Source: Anaerolineae bacterium (GTDB lineage: Bacteria; Chloroflexota; Anaerolineae; JAFGEY01). Taken from it: a DNA stretch of 49,138 bases. The stretch spans positions 1 through 49,138 of the forward strand of contig JAFGIE010000145.1 of NCBI GenBank assembly GCA_016929775.1, given 5' to 3'. Position numbers and translations under genes: made by a program. Position 1 is the first letter of the stretch. Every line of letters starts with the position of its first letter. The notes below the pieces were generated by a model that did no database searches, was not told the origin of the DNA, and was given only the letters and a program-made list of their open reading frames with translations. Shown here one piece after another: positions 13,396 through 22,927 of the stretch.

Positions 13396-15497
13396 GAGTG
13401 TCCCTGCCTGACCTCGACCCAGGCCGAGTGAGTCGCCAATCCGCCGCTCGGCGACGCGACGTGATCGGTCAACACGTTCGCGCACCCTCCCTCATCGACG
13501 CCGTCTGCCCCGGGGCGGTACCACGTGCCCTGGTGGACGCAGACGACGCCGGGCATGATCCGCTCGGTGAGCTTGGCTGGAAGCCGGATCGCGCCCTGGT
13601 CATTCCAGACCTCGACCGTGGCGCCCTGTGCGACCCCCCGCGCCGCCGCGTCGCGGGGATGGATCCACACCGCGTGTGGTTCCAGGTCCTGCAGCCAAGG
13701 GTTCGCGTGCAGGCACGAGTTGGAGCGCAGCTTGCTGTGGGGCGTGACCAGCTGCAACGGGTAGCCGGCGGGGTGCGGCGGATCCAGGACATAGCTCGGA
13801 ATGGTGGGCAGTCCAGCCGCCTCGGCTTGCGGGCACACGATCTCGATCCGGCCCGAGGGGGTGGGCAGGGGATGGGCCACTGGATCGGCGCGAAAGGCAG
13901 CGAGGGCGACGCGCGGTTCAGGGTCCTGTCGCAGGATGCCCTGGTCGCGCAGGTGCCCGGCGTCCAGGCGCCCTGCCTCGAGCAAGGTCTCGATCCACGC
14001 TCCCTCCGTCTTGCCCCCGGTGTACGCTGCGCCCAGACCCAGGCGCTCGGCGAGCTGGGCACAGACCCAGTAGTCGGTGCGCGCCTCGCCCTGTGCGGGG
14101 GCGACCTGCTGGCTGTAAAAGAGGTGCGCGTCGTAGCCCCACGATGTGACGAGATCGGCGCGTTCGAGGTCGGTGCAGATCGGAAAGACGATGTCGGCAT
14201 AGCGTGCGGTAGGCGTGAGAAAAGGCTCGTGCACGACGACGTGGTCGAGCGCCGCCAGGGCGCGCGCGTTGGCGCGCGTGTTGGGGCTGCGGTTGATCAG
14301 GTTGCTGGCGACCACGTATGCCATGCGCACGGGCGGGTCGAGCCGGTCCTCGAGGAGGTCGCGCGCCCAGGTGACCGCCGAGATGCGCCGCGCCGGCGCG
14401 TATGGCCCGCGGGGCAGGGCGCCCGCCGGGATCCCGCCGTCGCGCGTGCCGAGGCTCGCCAAGCCCCCGCCGCGCACGCCCACGTTGCCGCTCATGCACG
14501 CCAGCACGATCGCCGCACGCGCGAATTGCTCGCCGTGGAGCGTGCGCTGTGGCCCCCAACCGGGGAGCAGCGCGGCAGGCCTCGTCGTGGCATAGTCGCG
14601 CGCCAGCTGCGCGATCGTCTGGCGGGGGACGCCCGTGATCGCCTCCGCCCACGCCGGGGTCTTGGGCGCGCCGTCCCCCTCGCCCAACAGATATGCCCGG
14701 TACGTCTCATAGCCGGTCGTCATGGAGGCGATGCTCGCGCGGTCGACGAGGCCCTCGCGCTCCATGACGTAGGCCATGGCGGCGGCGAGGGCTGCATCCG
14801 TACCGGGCCGGACCGGCACCCACTGATCGGCCAAGATCCCGCTGTCGGTGTAGCGCGGGTCGATCAGGATCACGTGCGCCCCCCGGTCGCGTGCGCCGGC
14901 GATATAGTGCCCGGTGTTCGGCCCCATCCACGTCTCGGCAGGGTTCATGCCCCACAGGATGATCAGCCTGGCGTCGAGCAACGTCGCCCGGTCGCTGCCG
15001 GGCACGCGCGTGCCGAGCATCCAGTCGGCGGCGATCGACGCGCAGTGGTTGCTCAGGTTGCCCGAGGTCGCAGTCACGCTTCCCCAGTAGGAAAAGAAGC
15101 GCTCCGAGGCGGCTCCGCCGCTGAACCCGCGCCCCGAGATCGACCCGGCGCCGGTGGCGTGGAGCACTGCCGTCGGGCCATCGCGGCGCGCCAGGTCGTT
15201 CAGCCAGGTCGCGACCGTGTCGAGCGCCTCGTCCCACGAGACCGGCTCGAACGCCCCTGCGCCGCGCGCACCGCTGCGCCGGAGGGGGTGCAAGACCCGT
15301 TCCCGCGCGGACTGCAGGCGCCCGTGCGCGCGCCCCCGGACGCACGGCACGAGGCGTGGGCGTTGGACGGTATCGGGCTCGCCCGCCGGGGTGTCGATCC
15401 GTATGCCGCCCCCGTCCCGCGCGCGCGCGACGAGCGCGCAGCGGCTTCCGCAGTCGAGGGTGCAGGTGAAGGGGATGGGGCGCTCTTGGTCGAGCAT
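13392..15497 (-). CDS. Molybdopterin-dependent oxidoreductase, DMSO reductase family
   Basis: 701 residues. An N-terminal 4Fe-4S motif (Cys12, Cys16, Cys20, Cys52; CX3CX3CX31C) precedes the Mo-bisMGD core (LIILWGMNPAETWMGPN, HVILIDPRYTDSG, MSGNVGVRGGG) and the C-terminal molydopterin dinucleotide-binding domain (LVTPHSKLRSNSCLHANPWL). It resembles the DmsA branch; the substrate cannot be read from sequence. No twin-arginine signal is present, so the enzyme is predicted cytoplasmic. GGAGG precedes the ATG. It lies 115 bp after the THUMP methyltransferase and overlaps its ferredoxin subunit by 4 nt. Confidence 0.9.
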   Translation of the reverse strand: MLDQERPIPFTCTLDCGSRCALVARARDGGGIRIDTPAGEPDTVQRPRLVPCVRGRAHGRLQSARERVLHPLRRSGARGAGAFEPVSWDEALDTVATWLNDLARRDGPTAVLHATGAGSISGRGFSGGAASERFFSYWGSVTATSGNLSNHCASIAADWMLGTRVPGSDRATLLDARLIILWGMNPAETWMGPNTGHYIAGARDRGAHVILIDPRYTDSGILADQWVPVRPGTDAALAAAMAYVMEREGLVDRASIASMTTGYETYRAYLLGEGDGAPKTPAWAEAITGVPRQTIAQLARDYATTRPAALLPGWGPQRTLHGEQFARAAIVLACMSGNVGVRGGGLASLGTRDGGIPAGALPRGPYAPARRISAVTWARDLLEDRLDPPVRMAYVVASNLINRSPNTRANARALAALDHVVVHEPFLTPTARYADIVFPICTDLERADLVTSWGYDAHLFYSQQVAPAQGEARTDYWVCAQLAERLGLGAAYTGGKTEGAWIETLLEAGRLDAGHLRDQGILRQDPEPRVALAAFRADPVAHPLPTPSGRIEIVCPQAEAAGLPTIPSYVLDPPHPAGYPLQLVTPHSKLRSNSCLHANPWLQDLEPHAVWIHPRDAAARGVAQGATVEVWNDQGAIRLPAKLTERIMPGVVCVHQGTWYRPGADGVDEGGCANVLTDHVASPSGGLATHSAWVEVRQGHS

Positions 15498-15612
15498 TGC
15501 AGGGTCGTCCTCCGTGGGCGTGTGCGGGTGCAGGCGCGGGGCGGGGCGCGCGCCGGACCGCCGATCCCCGATCTGGGCTCAAGTCGCGGTGGGGCGGACG
15601 CGGGGGGACCGC

Positions 15613-16731
15613 CTAGGGCTCCTGCTGCGCATCCTCGCTCCGTCTGCGCAGGACATAGATCCGCGCCGCCTGTCCGAGGACGCCGATCAGGATCTCGCGC
15701 TCGCGCCGGAGCGCCGGCGTGTCGCGCAGCAGGTCTCGCACGAGCGCTTTCTCCCCGCTGAGCAGGACGGCGCGTCCTCCCGGGCGGAGGCAGCGGGCCA
15801 TCTCGCGAAAGAAGCGGGTGTACAGCGCCACGTTGTCGGTGTGCGTTCCGACCTGCACGCCGAAGGGCAGGTTGGAGACGATGACGTCGAGCGAGAGCGA
15901 ACGGAAGGGAAGGGCGCGCGCATCCCACAGGTGGAGGACCTGTGCGCGCCCCACTGCGGGCACGTGCATCAGGTTAGCGGCGGCAGCCTGGAGTGCGTCG
16001 GGATCCATGTCGCCGCCGACCAGCTCGCCGAAGGGCCCGTGCAGGGCGCGTTCCGCCAGGATCGTGCCCGCCCCGCACATCGGATCGCAGAAGCGATCCC
16101 CGGGGCGCGGTTGGGAGAGCTGGACCATTGCCGCTGCCAGCGAGGGGCGGAGCGACGCGGGACGGTGGTCTGTCTTGTAGGCACGGTGGCGCATCCGTCG
16201 GCTTGAGAGGCGCAGGCCGATCGCCGCCCACGCACCTTGGACGATGGCCCAGACCTCGACGTGCGCGTCCTCGACGACCGGTTTCCAGCGGGGCCAACGT
16301 GCCTGGATGCCCGTGATCACGGCGTCGCCGATCTCGTGCCGGCGGAAGCCGAGCTGCCCGCTCATCTGGGCAATGACGCGATAGGTCACGCGTTTCACCG
16401 AGCGGCGCGTCTGGTAGAGGCTGGTCATCGCCTGCTCCCAGTGATAGCTGTCGCGCGCCATGCGGGTCAGTAGCGGCATGGCGCCCGATCGGTTGGACGG
16501 CAGCTTGTCCGTCCGGTAGAGGAGCACGAACACGTCCTCGGTGGTACGCAGGCGCAGGAGCGCCCCCGCGTCGCCCGGATAGCGAAAGACGATCCAGCCA
16601 CGGGTCTTGGCGACGGACTGGGCGCCGCGTAGCACGGACCCGATCTCGTCCTCTGTCACTTCCTCTAGGCCCGGGTGGACGGAGGCGGCGTATTCGAGGG
16701 GCGGCAGCTGCCGCGATCGTGTGCGAGACAT
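15613..16731 (-). CDS. THUMP-domain RNA methyltransferase (Trm14/TrmN/RlmL-like)
   Basis: 372 residues. An N-terminal ferredoxin-like and THUMP region (about 1-170, ASVHPGLEEVTEDEI) is joined to a Rossmann methyltransferase with DPMCGAGTILAE for SAM and the NLPFG motif of N2-guanine methyltransferases. It probably makes m2G in tRNA, though 23S rRNA cannot be excluded. It starts 6 nt after der stops and is probably co-transcribed with it. Confidence 0.87.
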   Translation of the reverse strand: MSRTRSRQLPPLEYAASVHPGLEEVTEDEIGSVLRGAQSVAKTRGWIVFRYPGDAGALLRLRTTEDVFVLLYRTDKLPSNRSGAMPLLTRMARDSYHWEQAMTSLYQTRRSVKRVTYRVIAQMSGQLGFRRHEIGDAVITGIQARWPRWKPVVEDAHVEVWAIVQGAWAAIGLRLSSRRMRHRAYKTDHRPASLRPSLAAAMVQLSQPRPGDRFCDPMCGAGTILAERALHGPFGELVGGDMDPDALQAAAANLMHVPAVGRAQVLHLWDARALPFRSLSLDVIVSNLPFGVQVGTHTDNVALYTRFFREMARCLRPGGRAVLLSGEKALVRDLLRDTPALRREREILIGVLGQAARIYVLRRRSEDAQQEP

Positions 16732-16737
16732 AGGCGC

Positions 16738-18117
16738 CTACTTGGGACGGTGCGTGCGGAACATGATCTTGATCGGCGTGCCCGGAAAAGGCACGATCTC
16801 GCGGATCTGGTTTTCCAGGTAACGCTCGTAGCCAAAGTGGACGAGCTTGGGATCGTTTACGAACAGGACAAAGGCGGGCGGAGCCCCTTCGGCCTGCGTG
16901 GCAAAGTACACCCTGAGCCGGCGTCCGCGGATCGAGGGCGGGCTGTGCCGGTACATGGCGTCTTGGACCAAGTTGTTCAGCTGGTGGGTCGTCAGCCGTT
17001 GGTGCCGTGCTGCTTCCACTTCCAGGGCAGTCGGGATCACCTGGTTCACCCGTTGGCCCGTGAGCGCCGAGAGGTAGAGCACGGGCACATAGTCGAGGAA
17101 CTTGAGGGCAGAGCGGACGTGCGCCGTGTAGGCAGCCATGGTATGCGTGTCCTTTTCGATCGCATCCCACTTGTTGACGATCACGACTACGCTCTTGTGC
17201 TCTTGGAGGATGTGTCCGGCGATGTGCGCATCCTGCTCGGTGACGCCTTCGGTCGCGTCGATCAGGAGCAGGACCACGTCGGCGCGACCGATCGCACGCA
17301 GGGCGCGGAGCACGCTATAGTACTCGAGTCCCTGGTCCACTTTGCCGCGGCGGCGGATGCCGGCGGTGTCGACCAGCGCGATCGGCTGCCCCTCCCACTC
17401 GAGGTAGGTGTCGACGGCGTCGCGCGTCGTCCCCGCGACGGGGCTGACGATAGACCGCTCCTCGCGCAGGATCTTGTTGAGCAGCGACGACTTGCCGACG
17501 TTTGGACGGCCCACGATCGCGATCCGCACGCCCCGTTCCTCGACCTCCTCCTCCTCTTCTTCCGCCTGCTCCTGCCGGACAGACAGGACGATCTCGTCGA
17601 GCAGGTCTCCGGTGCCGCGCCCGTTGATCGCCGAGACGGGGAAGACGGGGCCGATGCCGAGCTCGTAGAACTCGTTGGCGTCGTCCCAGCGCTCGAGGTT
17701 ATCGGCCTTGTTGGCGGCGATGATCACCGGCTTGTCGGCTTTGCGCAGCACGTCCGCGACCTCGGCGTCGGCGGCGGTAGGGCCAGTCTGCACGTCGACG
17801 AGAAAGACAATCGCGTCTGCCTCTTGGATCGCCGCCTCGGCCTGGGCCCGGATCTCGCGCACATAGTGCGTGGATCCTGCGGAGAGGAGGTCCGCCGGTT
17901 CGCCCGACGCAATGCGGTGCTCCGTCAGGATCTCGATCCCGCCCGTGTCGACGAGGATGAAATACAGGCCATTCCAGAAGCAGTCACCGTAGATTCGGTC
18001 ACGTGTCGTGCCCGGAACCTCGGACACGATCGCGCGTCGCTCGCCGATCAGGCGGTTAAAGAGGGTGGATTTGCCCACGTTGGGTCGTCCGACGAGGGCG
18101 ACAATCGGCTTTGGCAT
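16738..18117 (-). CDS. der: Ribosome-assembly GTPase Der (EngA)
   Basis: 459 residues with two tandem G domains and a C-terminal KH-like domain. The first has GRPNVGKSTLFN, DTGGI and NKAD. The second has GRPNVGKSSLLN, DTAGIRRRG and NKWD. An acidic glutamate run (about 168-178) joins them. It acts in 50S subunit maturation. The ATG is preceded by GAGGA. It lies 7 nt after ybbR and 6 nt before the THUMP gene, inside the minus-strand block that begins at argF. Confidence 0.97.
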   Translation of the reverse strand: MPKPIVALVGRPNVGKSTLFNRLIGERRAIVSEVPGTTRDRIYGDCFWNGLYFILVDTGGIEILTEHRIASGEPADLLSAGSTHYVREIRAQAEAAIQEADAIVFLVDVQTGPTAADAEVADVLRKADKPVIIAANKADNLERWDDANEFYELGIGPVFPVSAINGRGTGDLLDEIVLSVRQEQAEEEEEEVEERGVRIAIVGRPNVGKSSLLNKILREERSIVSPVAGTTRDAVDTYLEWEGQPIALVDTAGIRRRGKVDQGLEYYSVLRALRAIGRADVVLLLIDATEGVTEQDAHIAGHILQEHKSVVVIVNKWDAIEKDTHTMAAYTAHVRSALKFLDYVPVLYLSALTGQRVNQVIPTALEVEAARHQRLTTHQLNNLVQDAMYRHSPPSIRGRRLRVYFATQAEGAPPAFVLFVNDPKLVHFGYERYLENQIREIVPFPGTPIKIMFRTHRPK

Positions 18118-18124
18118 CAGGTCC

Positions 18125-19666
18125 TCAGACTATCTCTAGGTCATGCCTGCGCCGCGCAGGCGGGTCGGTCTTTACGCCTAGCGATGTGCGCAGAGATGTT
18201 GGCAAGGGCGTCCGCGCCGCGAGGGGCAGCGACACGCATGGCGGCGCCGTGGGCAGGGGCGGCGCTGCAGACAGGGGCGACGCCGTCGGCGTGCTGGATG
18301 GCGTGGGGCTGGGGCCAGGCGTGGCGCTGGGCGTCGCGCTCGGAGTGCTCGCGCCCGTCACCGTGGCGGTGACCTCGAGCGTGCCCGTCAGAACCGGCGT
18401 CGGCGTGGGCGTGCGCGTCGGCGTCGGCGTCGAGGTGCGCGTCGGCGTCGGCGTGGGTGGAATCGGCCGGATCTCGACCTCGGCCACATCGGGCAGCAGG
18501 GACAGGACCTCCAGGCCCTCGGGCGCGAGCGAGGTCAGCGGGACGCGGTGTCGGCCGATGTTCTTGTCGACCAGGTCGACATACACAAAGACATCCTCGT
18601 CGGTCAGCGACTGGATGCGCGGCAGGGGGCCACTGAGGGCCACAGCGATCTCGGCGGGGGTCACGGTGGCGACTAGGCCGGTACCCAGGCCACGGATCAC
18701 GGGCTGGCGGAGGATGGTGATGTTGCCCGGCTGGGCTTCGATCTGGACGGTCACCCTGACGCCCTGTACGCCCAGTGTCGACACCTGTTCCGGGAGGTCG
18801 AGGGGCATGTTTTCGACGATGTCGCTCGTCGCGCCGCTGATGTCCAGGGGCAGTGTGTTGACAAAGCCCTGGATCTCGCGGACAGCCTCGGGATCGCCAA
18901 ACAGGGTGACCAGCGGCGGTTCGACGACCACGCCGGCGACCCAATATCCGGGCGCGACGGTGCCTGCCACGACGGCGCGCACGGCGACTTCGTTGGACCC
19001 GAGCTCCTGGACGACCGGGATCGTGATCTGGACCGTGGGCGGCTGGATGTCGACCCAGGTGACCAGCTCGTCGTCTCCTCGCCGCGCGTCAAGCCTGCGC
19101 GTACCGACAAATGTCTCTTTGCGGTCCCGCAAATCGAGATTGACCGTGGCCTTGACGACTTGCGCGACCAGGGACTCGGGCCCGACGATCGTGACCTGCT
19201 CGGGAGAGATCTCGCCCGTGCCGAACTCGTAGCCCAGGGAGGGCGACCCAAAGAGCCGGATCTGCACCGGCACGGTCGCCGAGATCTCGCGCCGCAGGCG
19301 GACGGGGACGTTGGCGGGGCTGATCTCGATGATGCGCACGTTGTCGTCGAGGCACTCGATGTGGACCGGCACCTCAAACTCGCCGGGCTCCTGCCCGCTC
19401 AGGTCGATCCACGCATCAAACTTGTCTGTGCGCAGATCTCGCCAGCTGCTCTGTGGGGCGCGGATCGTCCGCAGCTCGACGCGTTCCTCAAAGGCCTCCG
19501 GCAGGAAGGTCGTGTGCGCGGGCTGGTTCCGGACCTCGATCGGGATCGCGTCGTCGTAGCCGCCCTCGATGATGGGGTTCTCTTCTTGTACGGCGACGAT
19601 CCAGACGACGATCGCCAGCACCAATGCCAGCAGGATCATGCCGATGTCGTTGACCAACCTTCGCAA
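18125..19666 (-). CDS. YbbR-domain protein (CdaR-like), with a proline/threonine-rich tail
   Basis: About 513 residues. An N-terminal membrane helix (ILLALVLAIVVWIVAV) precedes several extracytoplasmic YbbR repeats, for example VPVHIECLDDNV and VTIVGPESLVAQV. From about residue 405 comes a long Pro/Thr/Ser-rich stretch. In Firmicutes, the equivalent CdaR modulates the diadenylate cyclase CdaA encoded next to it, and that order is kept here. I place the start at TTG 19666, which has GGAGG at good spacing; a GTG at 19681 is the alternative. The low-complexity C-terminal tail after the repeats is unusual and may be a wall-spanning linker. Confidence 0.88.
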   Translation of the reverse strand: MRRLVNDIGMILLALVLAIVVWIVAVQEENPIIEGGYDDAIPIEVRNQPAHTTFLPEAFEERVELRTIRAPQSSWRDLRTDKFDAWIDLSGQEPGEFEVPVHIECLDDNVRIIEISPANVPVRLRREISATVPVQIRLFGSPSLGYEFGTGEISPEQVTIVGPESLVAQVVKATVNLDLRDRKETFVGTRRLDARRGDDELVTWVDIQPPTVQITIPVVQELGSNEVAVRAVVAGTVAPGYWVAGVVVEPPLVTLFGDPEAVREIQGFVNTLPLDISGATSDIVENMPLDLPEQVSTLGVQGVRVTVQIEAQPGNITILRQPVIRGLGTGLVATVTPAEIAVALSGPLPRIQSLTDEDVFVYVDLVDKNIGRHRVPLTSLAPEGLEVLSLLPDVAEVEIRPIPPTPTPTRTSTPTPTRTPTPTPVLTGTLEVTATVTGASTPSATPSATPGPSPTPSSTPTASPLSAAPPLPTAPPCVSLPLAARTPLPTSLRTSLGVKTDPPARRRHDLEIV

Positions 19667-19716
19667 GACGCCAGCCTCCACGGTCTATCGCGCTGCAGGA
19701 TTGCCCTCTGCCTGCT

Positions 19717-20562
19717 CTACTCTTCGTCTCCGCCCAGCACGTTCTCGACCCGATCCCGTACATCCCGTACAAAGGCCGACAGGCTTGCCTCCCTCGGCTG
19801 CGGGTAGAGAGCCTGCAGATGCTTGAGCAGCCGGGTGCCATCGAGATTGCGGATCATGCGCGCATCGTGTGCCACAGAGATGATCCCCGTCTCCTCAGAG
19901 ACCACGATCGCGATGGCATCTGTGTCTTCGGTCACGCCAAGTGAGGCGCGATGTCGCAGGCCCATCTGCCGGTCTGCGATGGCGCCGCTCGCGAGGGGGA
20001 GGACACAGGCAGCGGCGACCAGCCGGCCCTTGCGGATGATCACCGCGCCGTCGTGCAGGGCGGTGTTGGGGTAAAAGATCGTCAGCAGCAGCTCGGTCGT
20101 GACCTGGCTGTTCACCTGAACGCCGGTCTCGGTGTACTCTTCGAGGCCCGTTGTCCGTTCCAGCACGATCAGCGCGCCGTGTCGGCGCTCAGACAGGCGG
20201 ACACAGGCCGTGCAGATGTCGTCGATCACGTCGGCAGTCGACGACTCGCGGGGCGTAGCCAGGTAGGTGCCTGTGCGCCCCAGCCGTTCCAGTGCGCGCC
20301 GCAGTTCGGGCTGAAAGATCACCGGGATCGCCACGAGGAGGGCGGGCAGTCCCTTCTCGACCAGCCACCCGAAGGCGCGAAAGGGCAGCACGCCGGCGAT
20401 CAGGAGCATCGCCAATGCCAAGATCACGGTGCCGCGGATCAACTGGACAGCCTGTGTACCCCGGATCAGGTACAACAGCAAATAGAACAACAGGGCCACC
20501 AGCAGGATGTCCAGCACGCCCCACCAGTCGAGCCTCGAAAAGAACCAGCTTACGTCAAACAA
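19717..20562 (-). CDS. cdaA: Diadenylate cyclase (c-di-AMP synthase)
   Basis: 281 residues. Three N-terminal membrane helices (about 15-90) anchor a cytoplasmic DisA_N/DAC domain with both catalytic motifs, DGA (171-173, in ALHDGAVIIRKG) and RHR (203-205, in GLRHRASLG). It condenses two ATP to c-di-AMP. I chose TTG 20562, which has GGGAGAG upstream; GTG 20586 is possible. It lies between a TPR gene and ybbR in one transcription block, and its product is the ligand of the riboswitch at 4934-5057. Confidence 0.95.
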   Translation of the reverse strand: MFDVSWFFSRLDWWGVLDILLVALLFYLLLYLIRGTQAVQLIRGTVILALAMLLIAGVLPFRAFGWLVEKGLPALLVAIPVIFQPELRRALERLGRTGTYLATPRESSTADVIDDICTACVRLSERRHGALIVLERTTGLEEYTETGVQVNSQVTTELLLTIFYPNTALHDGAVIIRKGRLVAAACVLPLASGAIADRQMGLRHRASLGVTEDTDAIAIVVSEETGIISVAHDARMIRNLDGTRLLKHLQALYPQPREASLSAFVRDVRDRVENVLGGDEE

Positions 20563-20631
20563 TCGTGCTCTCCCCGTTCGCGTCACACCGGACGACCGAT
20601 CGCGCGCCCAGGTCGTCCCTCTGTCCTGCGC

Positions 20632-22890
20632 CTACATGGCTGCGATCTCGGCCAAGCGGCGCTCGTACTCGTGCGGATCGGCGGGCGCCAGGCGGAGGAT
20701 GGCCCGGATCGTGCGGGCTGCCTCGCCGGTCTGGCCCGCCTGCAGCTGCAGCTGGCTGACGGTGTCCAGCTCGGTCAGGGCTTCGGCCTTCATGTGCAGC
20801 CCGAGGAAGGCTTTGGCCAGGCGGATGTGCAGGGACAGCTGGGAAGGGACTGCCTTGGCCACATCGACGAGCACGCGCGCCTGCTGGCGTGGCTGCTCTC
20901 GGGCCTGAGAGACGGCGATCAGCTCCTCCAGTTCGCGCAAGGCCTGGTCCGGGTTGCGCAGCTTGTAGTAGAGGTCGATCATCTGCACGCGCGCCCGGTC
21001 TTGGGCAGCGTCGATGCCCACGATCCGCCGGTAGGCGCGCACCGCCTGTGCCCAGTCGACACGCTGTACGTGGATGTCGCCGATCCGGTACAGGATGTTG
21101 GTCTCCCACTGCCGGTCTGGGCTGCCACGGCTCGCGACAGACAGGGCTTCCTCGTAGGTCTCCAGGGCCTTGTTGATCTGTGCCAGCTGATAGTACGCAT
21201 CGGCTACGGCAATGTACTGCTCGATCGCGGCATCGTGCATGCTGCCCTCGAGCAGGGTCGCGATCAGCTGCTTGCGCACGCCGATGTCCATTGGGACAGT
21301 GCGGAGCGCCTCTTCATACAGCGCGATGGCGCGGTCCAGGTCGCCGCGGCTCTTGAACGACTCGGCGATGGCAACGTACTTGGCGACAGCCTCATCGCGC
21401 TGGCCCTTGTGGATCAGGACATCCGCCAGGCGGAGGTGCAGCGGCAGGTAGTATGGCGCGTGCTGGATTGCCCAGAAGCACTCCTCCATGGCAGTGAAGT
21501 TTAGGCTCTGCCGCACATAGCCGGCGATGCGCTGCATAGCCGCCATCGCCTCTCGCGCCTCGGGGACGCCGATCACCTCGACCATTGGGATCAGTAGCGC
21601 GCCGCCCGCAAGGCTGTCCAGCTGTGTGCGCGTCTCGATCACCCGCTGTCCCCAGCCCGGCTCGCTCAGGAAGGAGATGATCGACTGGGCCAAGCGGCGC
21701 GCGTCCTCCTCGCTGTGCTGAGCGCTGTACCGGCGACGGAGACTGTCGTAGGTCATTTCGAGCGCCGCGAGGTGGCGGGCTGGGACCGCCTGCGCGTCGA
21801 GCGCGGCGAGGACCCTGAGCAGATGCTCCAGCGCACGGTCGTTGCGATCCCAGCGGTGATAGGTCTCGCCGATCGCAAAGTGCGCGCCCAGCTCAAACTC
21901 CGGGTCGGACAAGGCGCGACGGAGGTGCGTGATGGCTTGCGCATGGTCGCCCTGGTCCTGGTAGAGCATACCGAGATTGAACCGGATGGCGGGGCTGTCC
22001 GAGCCCTTGTCCAGTGCCCGTACGTACGCGTCGATCGCACGCGTCGTCACGCCTCGCGCCGCATAGTCGGCAGCCTGTGCCAGGAGCACGTTGTCTGGCG
22101 TACTTCCCTCGGCAAATACCGCATCTGCCATCTGCGCCAGCGAGTGCTCGCGCAGCATATCGGCGGGGGATGCGCGCTCGCTGCTGATGGGGATGCGGCC
22201 CACGCCGAGCTCGATGTCCTCAAAGACGACAAAGCTGTCCAGTGTCCGCTTGCCCTCCGCGTCGGGCTGCAAGCGGGCGGTCGGCCCGTCGGGCAGGGGG
22301 CGCCCTGTGCGCAGCGCCTCGACGACGGCGCCCGCCTCGACATTGCGCGGCGCAAGCGCGTGGGCGCGGGTGGCGTGCTCGAGGGCTCGCTCCTGCTGTC
22401 CCTGGCGAGCCGACACGCGCGCCAGGACCAGATAGTGGTGCGCCGCGCGCAGCGGTTCCCCGTCGTTCTCGTAGGCCTTGCCCAGGTTGCGATGCGCGTC
22501 CACGTTTTCGGGATCGAGCACTGCCGCCCGGTGCCACATCTCGACCGCCTGAGGGACATCGCGCAGGCGTAGATGGGCCTCCGCGGCGCGCACATAGATG
22601 CTGGCTGCTTGGCGCCACATCGCCATCCGCTCCATGGTATGCGCCACGCGCTGCATCACCTCGGGGTTGTCAGGCGCCTGGTTCGCAGCCTGTTTGTACG
22701 CCGACAGGGCCTGTTCGAGCTGCTGCGTCTCGGCATAGGCGAGTCCCAGCCCGGTCAGGGCAGCGAGGTCGTTGGGGAACTCGGCGAGCGCCTTGCTGTA
22801 CTCGTCGATCGCCCTGGACCAGTGCTTGTTCCAGACTAGGTTTGCGGCGCGCTTGATCGCGCCGTCGTACGCCCGCCGGTTGCCAGCCAC
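20632..22890 (-). CDS. Large TPR-repeat protein, 752 residues
   Basis: Almost the whole length is helical tetratricopeptide repeats, such as WSRAIDEYSKALAEFPND, AVEMWHRAAVLDPENVDAH and AIALYEEALRTVPMD, in two arrays separated by a non-repeat region (about 190-260 and 440-470). There is no signal peptide or membrane segment. A scaffold or complex-assembly role is likely; the partner is unknown. Its place immediately upstream of cdaA makes a link with c-di-AMP signalling possible but unproven. It starts at GTG with GGAGG. Confidence 0.85.
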   Translation of the reverse strand: MAGNRRAYDGAIKRAANLVWNKHWSRAIDEYSKALAEFPNDLAALTGLGLAYAETQQLEQALSAYKQAANQAPDNPEVMQRVAHTMERMAMWRQAASIYVRAAEAHLRLRDVPQAVEMWHRAAVLDPENVDAHRNLGKAYENDGEPLRAAHHYLVLARVSARQGQQERALEHATRAHALAPRNVEAGAVVEALRTGRPLPDGPTARLQPDAEGKRTLDSFVVFEDIELGVGRIPISSERASPADMLREHSLAQMADAVFAEGSTPDNVLLAQAADYAARGVTTRAIDAYVRALDKGSDSPAIRFNLGMLYQDQGDHAQAITHLRRALSDPEFELGAHFAIGETYHRWDRNDRALEHLLRVLAALDAQAVPARHLAALEMTYDSLRRRYSAQHSEEDARRLAQSIISFLSEPGWGQRVIETRTQLDSLAGGALLIPMVEVIGVPEAREAMAAMQRIAGYVRQSLNFTAMEECFWAIQHAPYYLPLHLRLADVLIHKGQRDEAVAKYVAIAESFKSRGDLDRAIALYEEALRTVPMDIGVRKQLIATLLEGSMHDAAIEQYIAVADAYYQLAQINKALETYEEALSVASRGSPDRQWETNILYRIGDIHVQRVDWAQAVRAYRRIVGIDAAQDRARVQMIDLYYKLRNPDQALRELEELIAVSQAREQPRQQARVLVDVAKAVPSQLSLHIRLAKAFLGLHMKAEALTELDTVSQLQLQAGQTGEAARTIRAILRLAPADPHEYERRLAEIAAM

Positions 22891-22927
22891 TTGTCTACCT
22901 CCGCGTGAAAGACCCGATCGGCGCGGC

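Noticed and set aside
13396..13485. Longer N-terminus of the ferredoxin subunit
   Set aside because: It would overlap the catalytic subunit by about 90 nt, whereas the GTG at 13395 gives a standard 4-nt overlap and places the first cluster motif near the N-terminus.
13098..15761. Long plus-strand open frame across the molybdoenzyme genes
   Set aside because: It mirrors the codon structure of the true genes on the other strand, is rich in Arg/Ala/Pro, and has no start signal or family features.
18370..18470. Microsatellite-like simple DNA (and likewise 44320-44400)
   Set aside because: Both stretches encode Pro/Thr-rich linkers in frame within confident genes, so the simple composition is explained by the protein.
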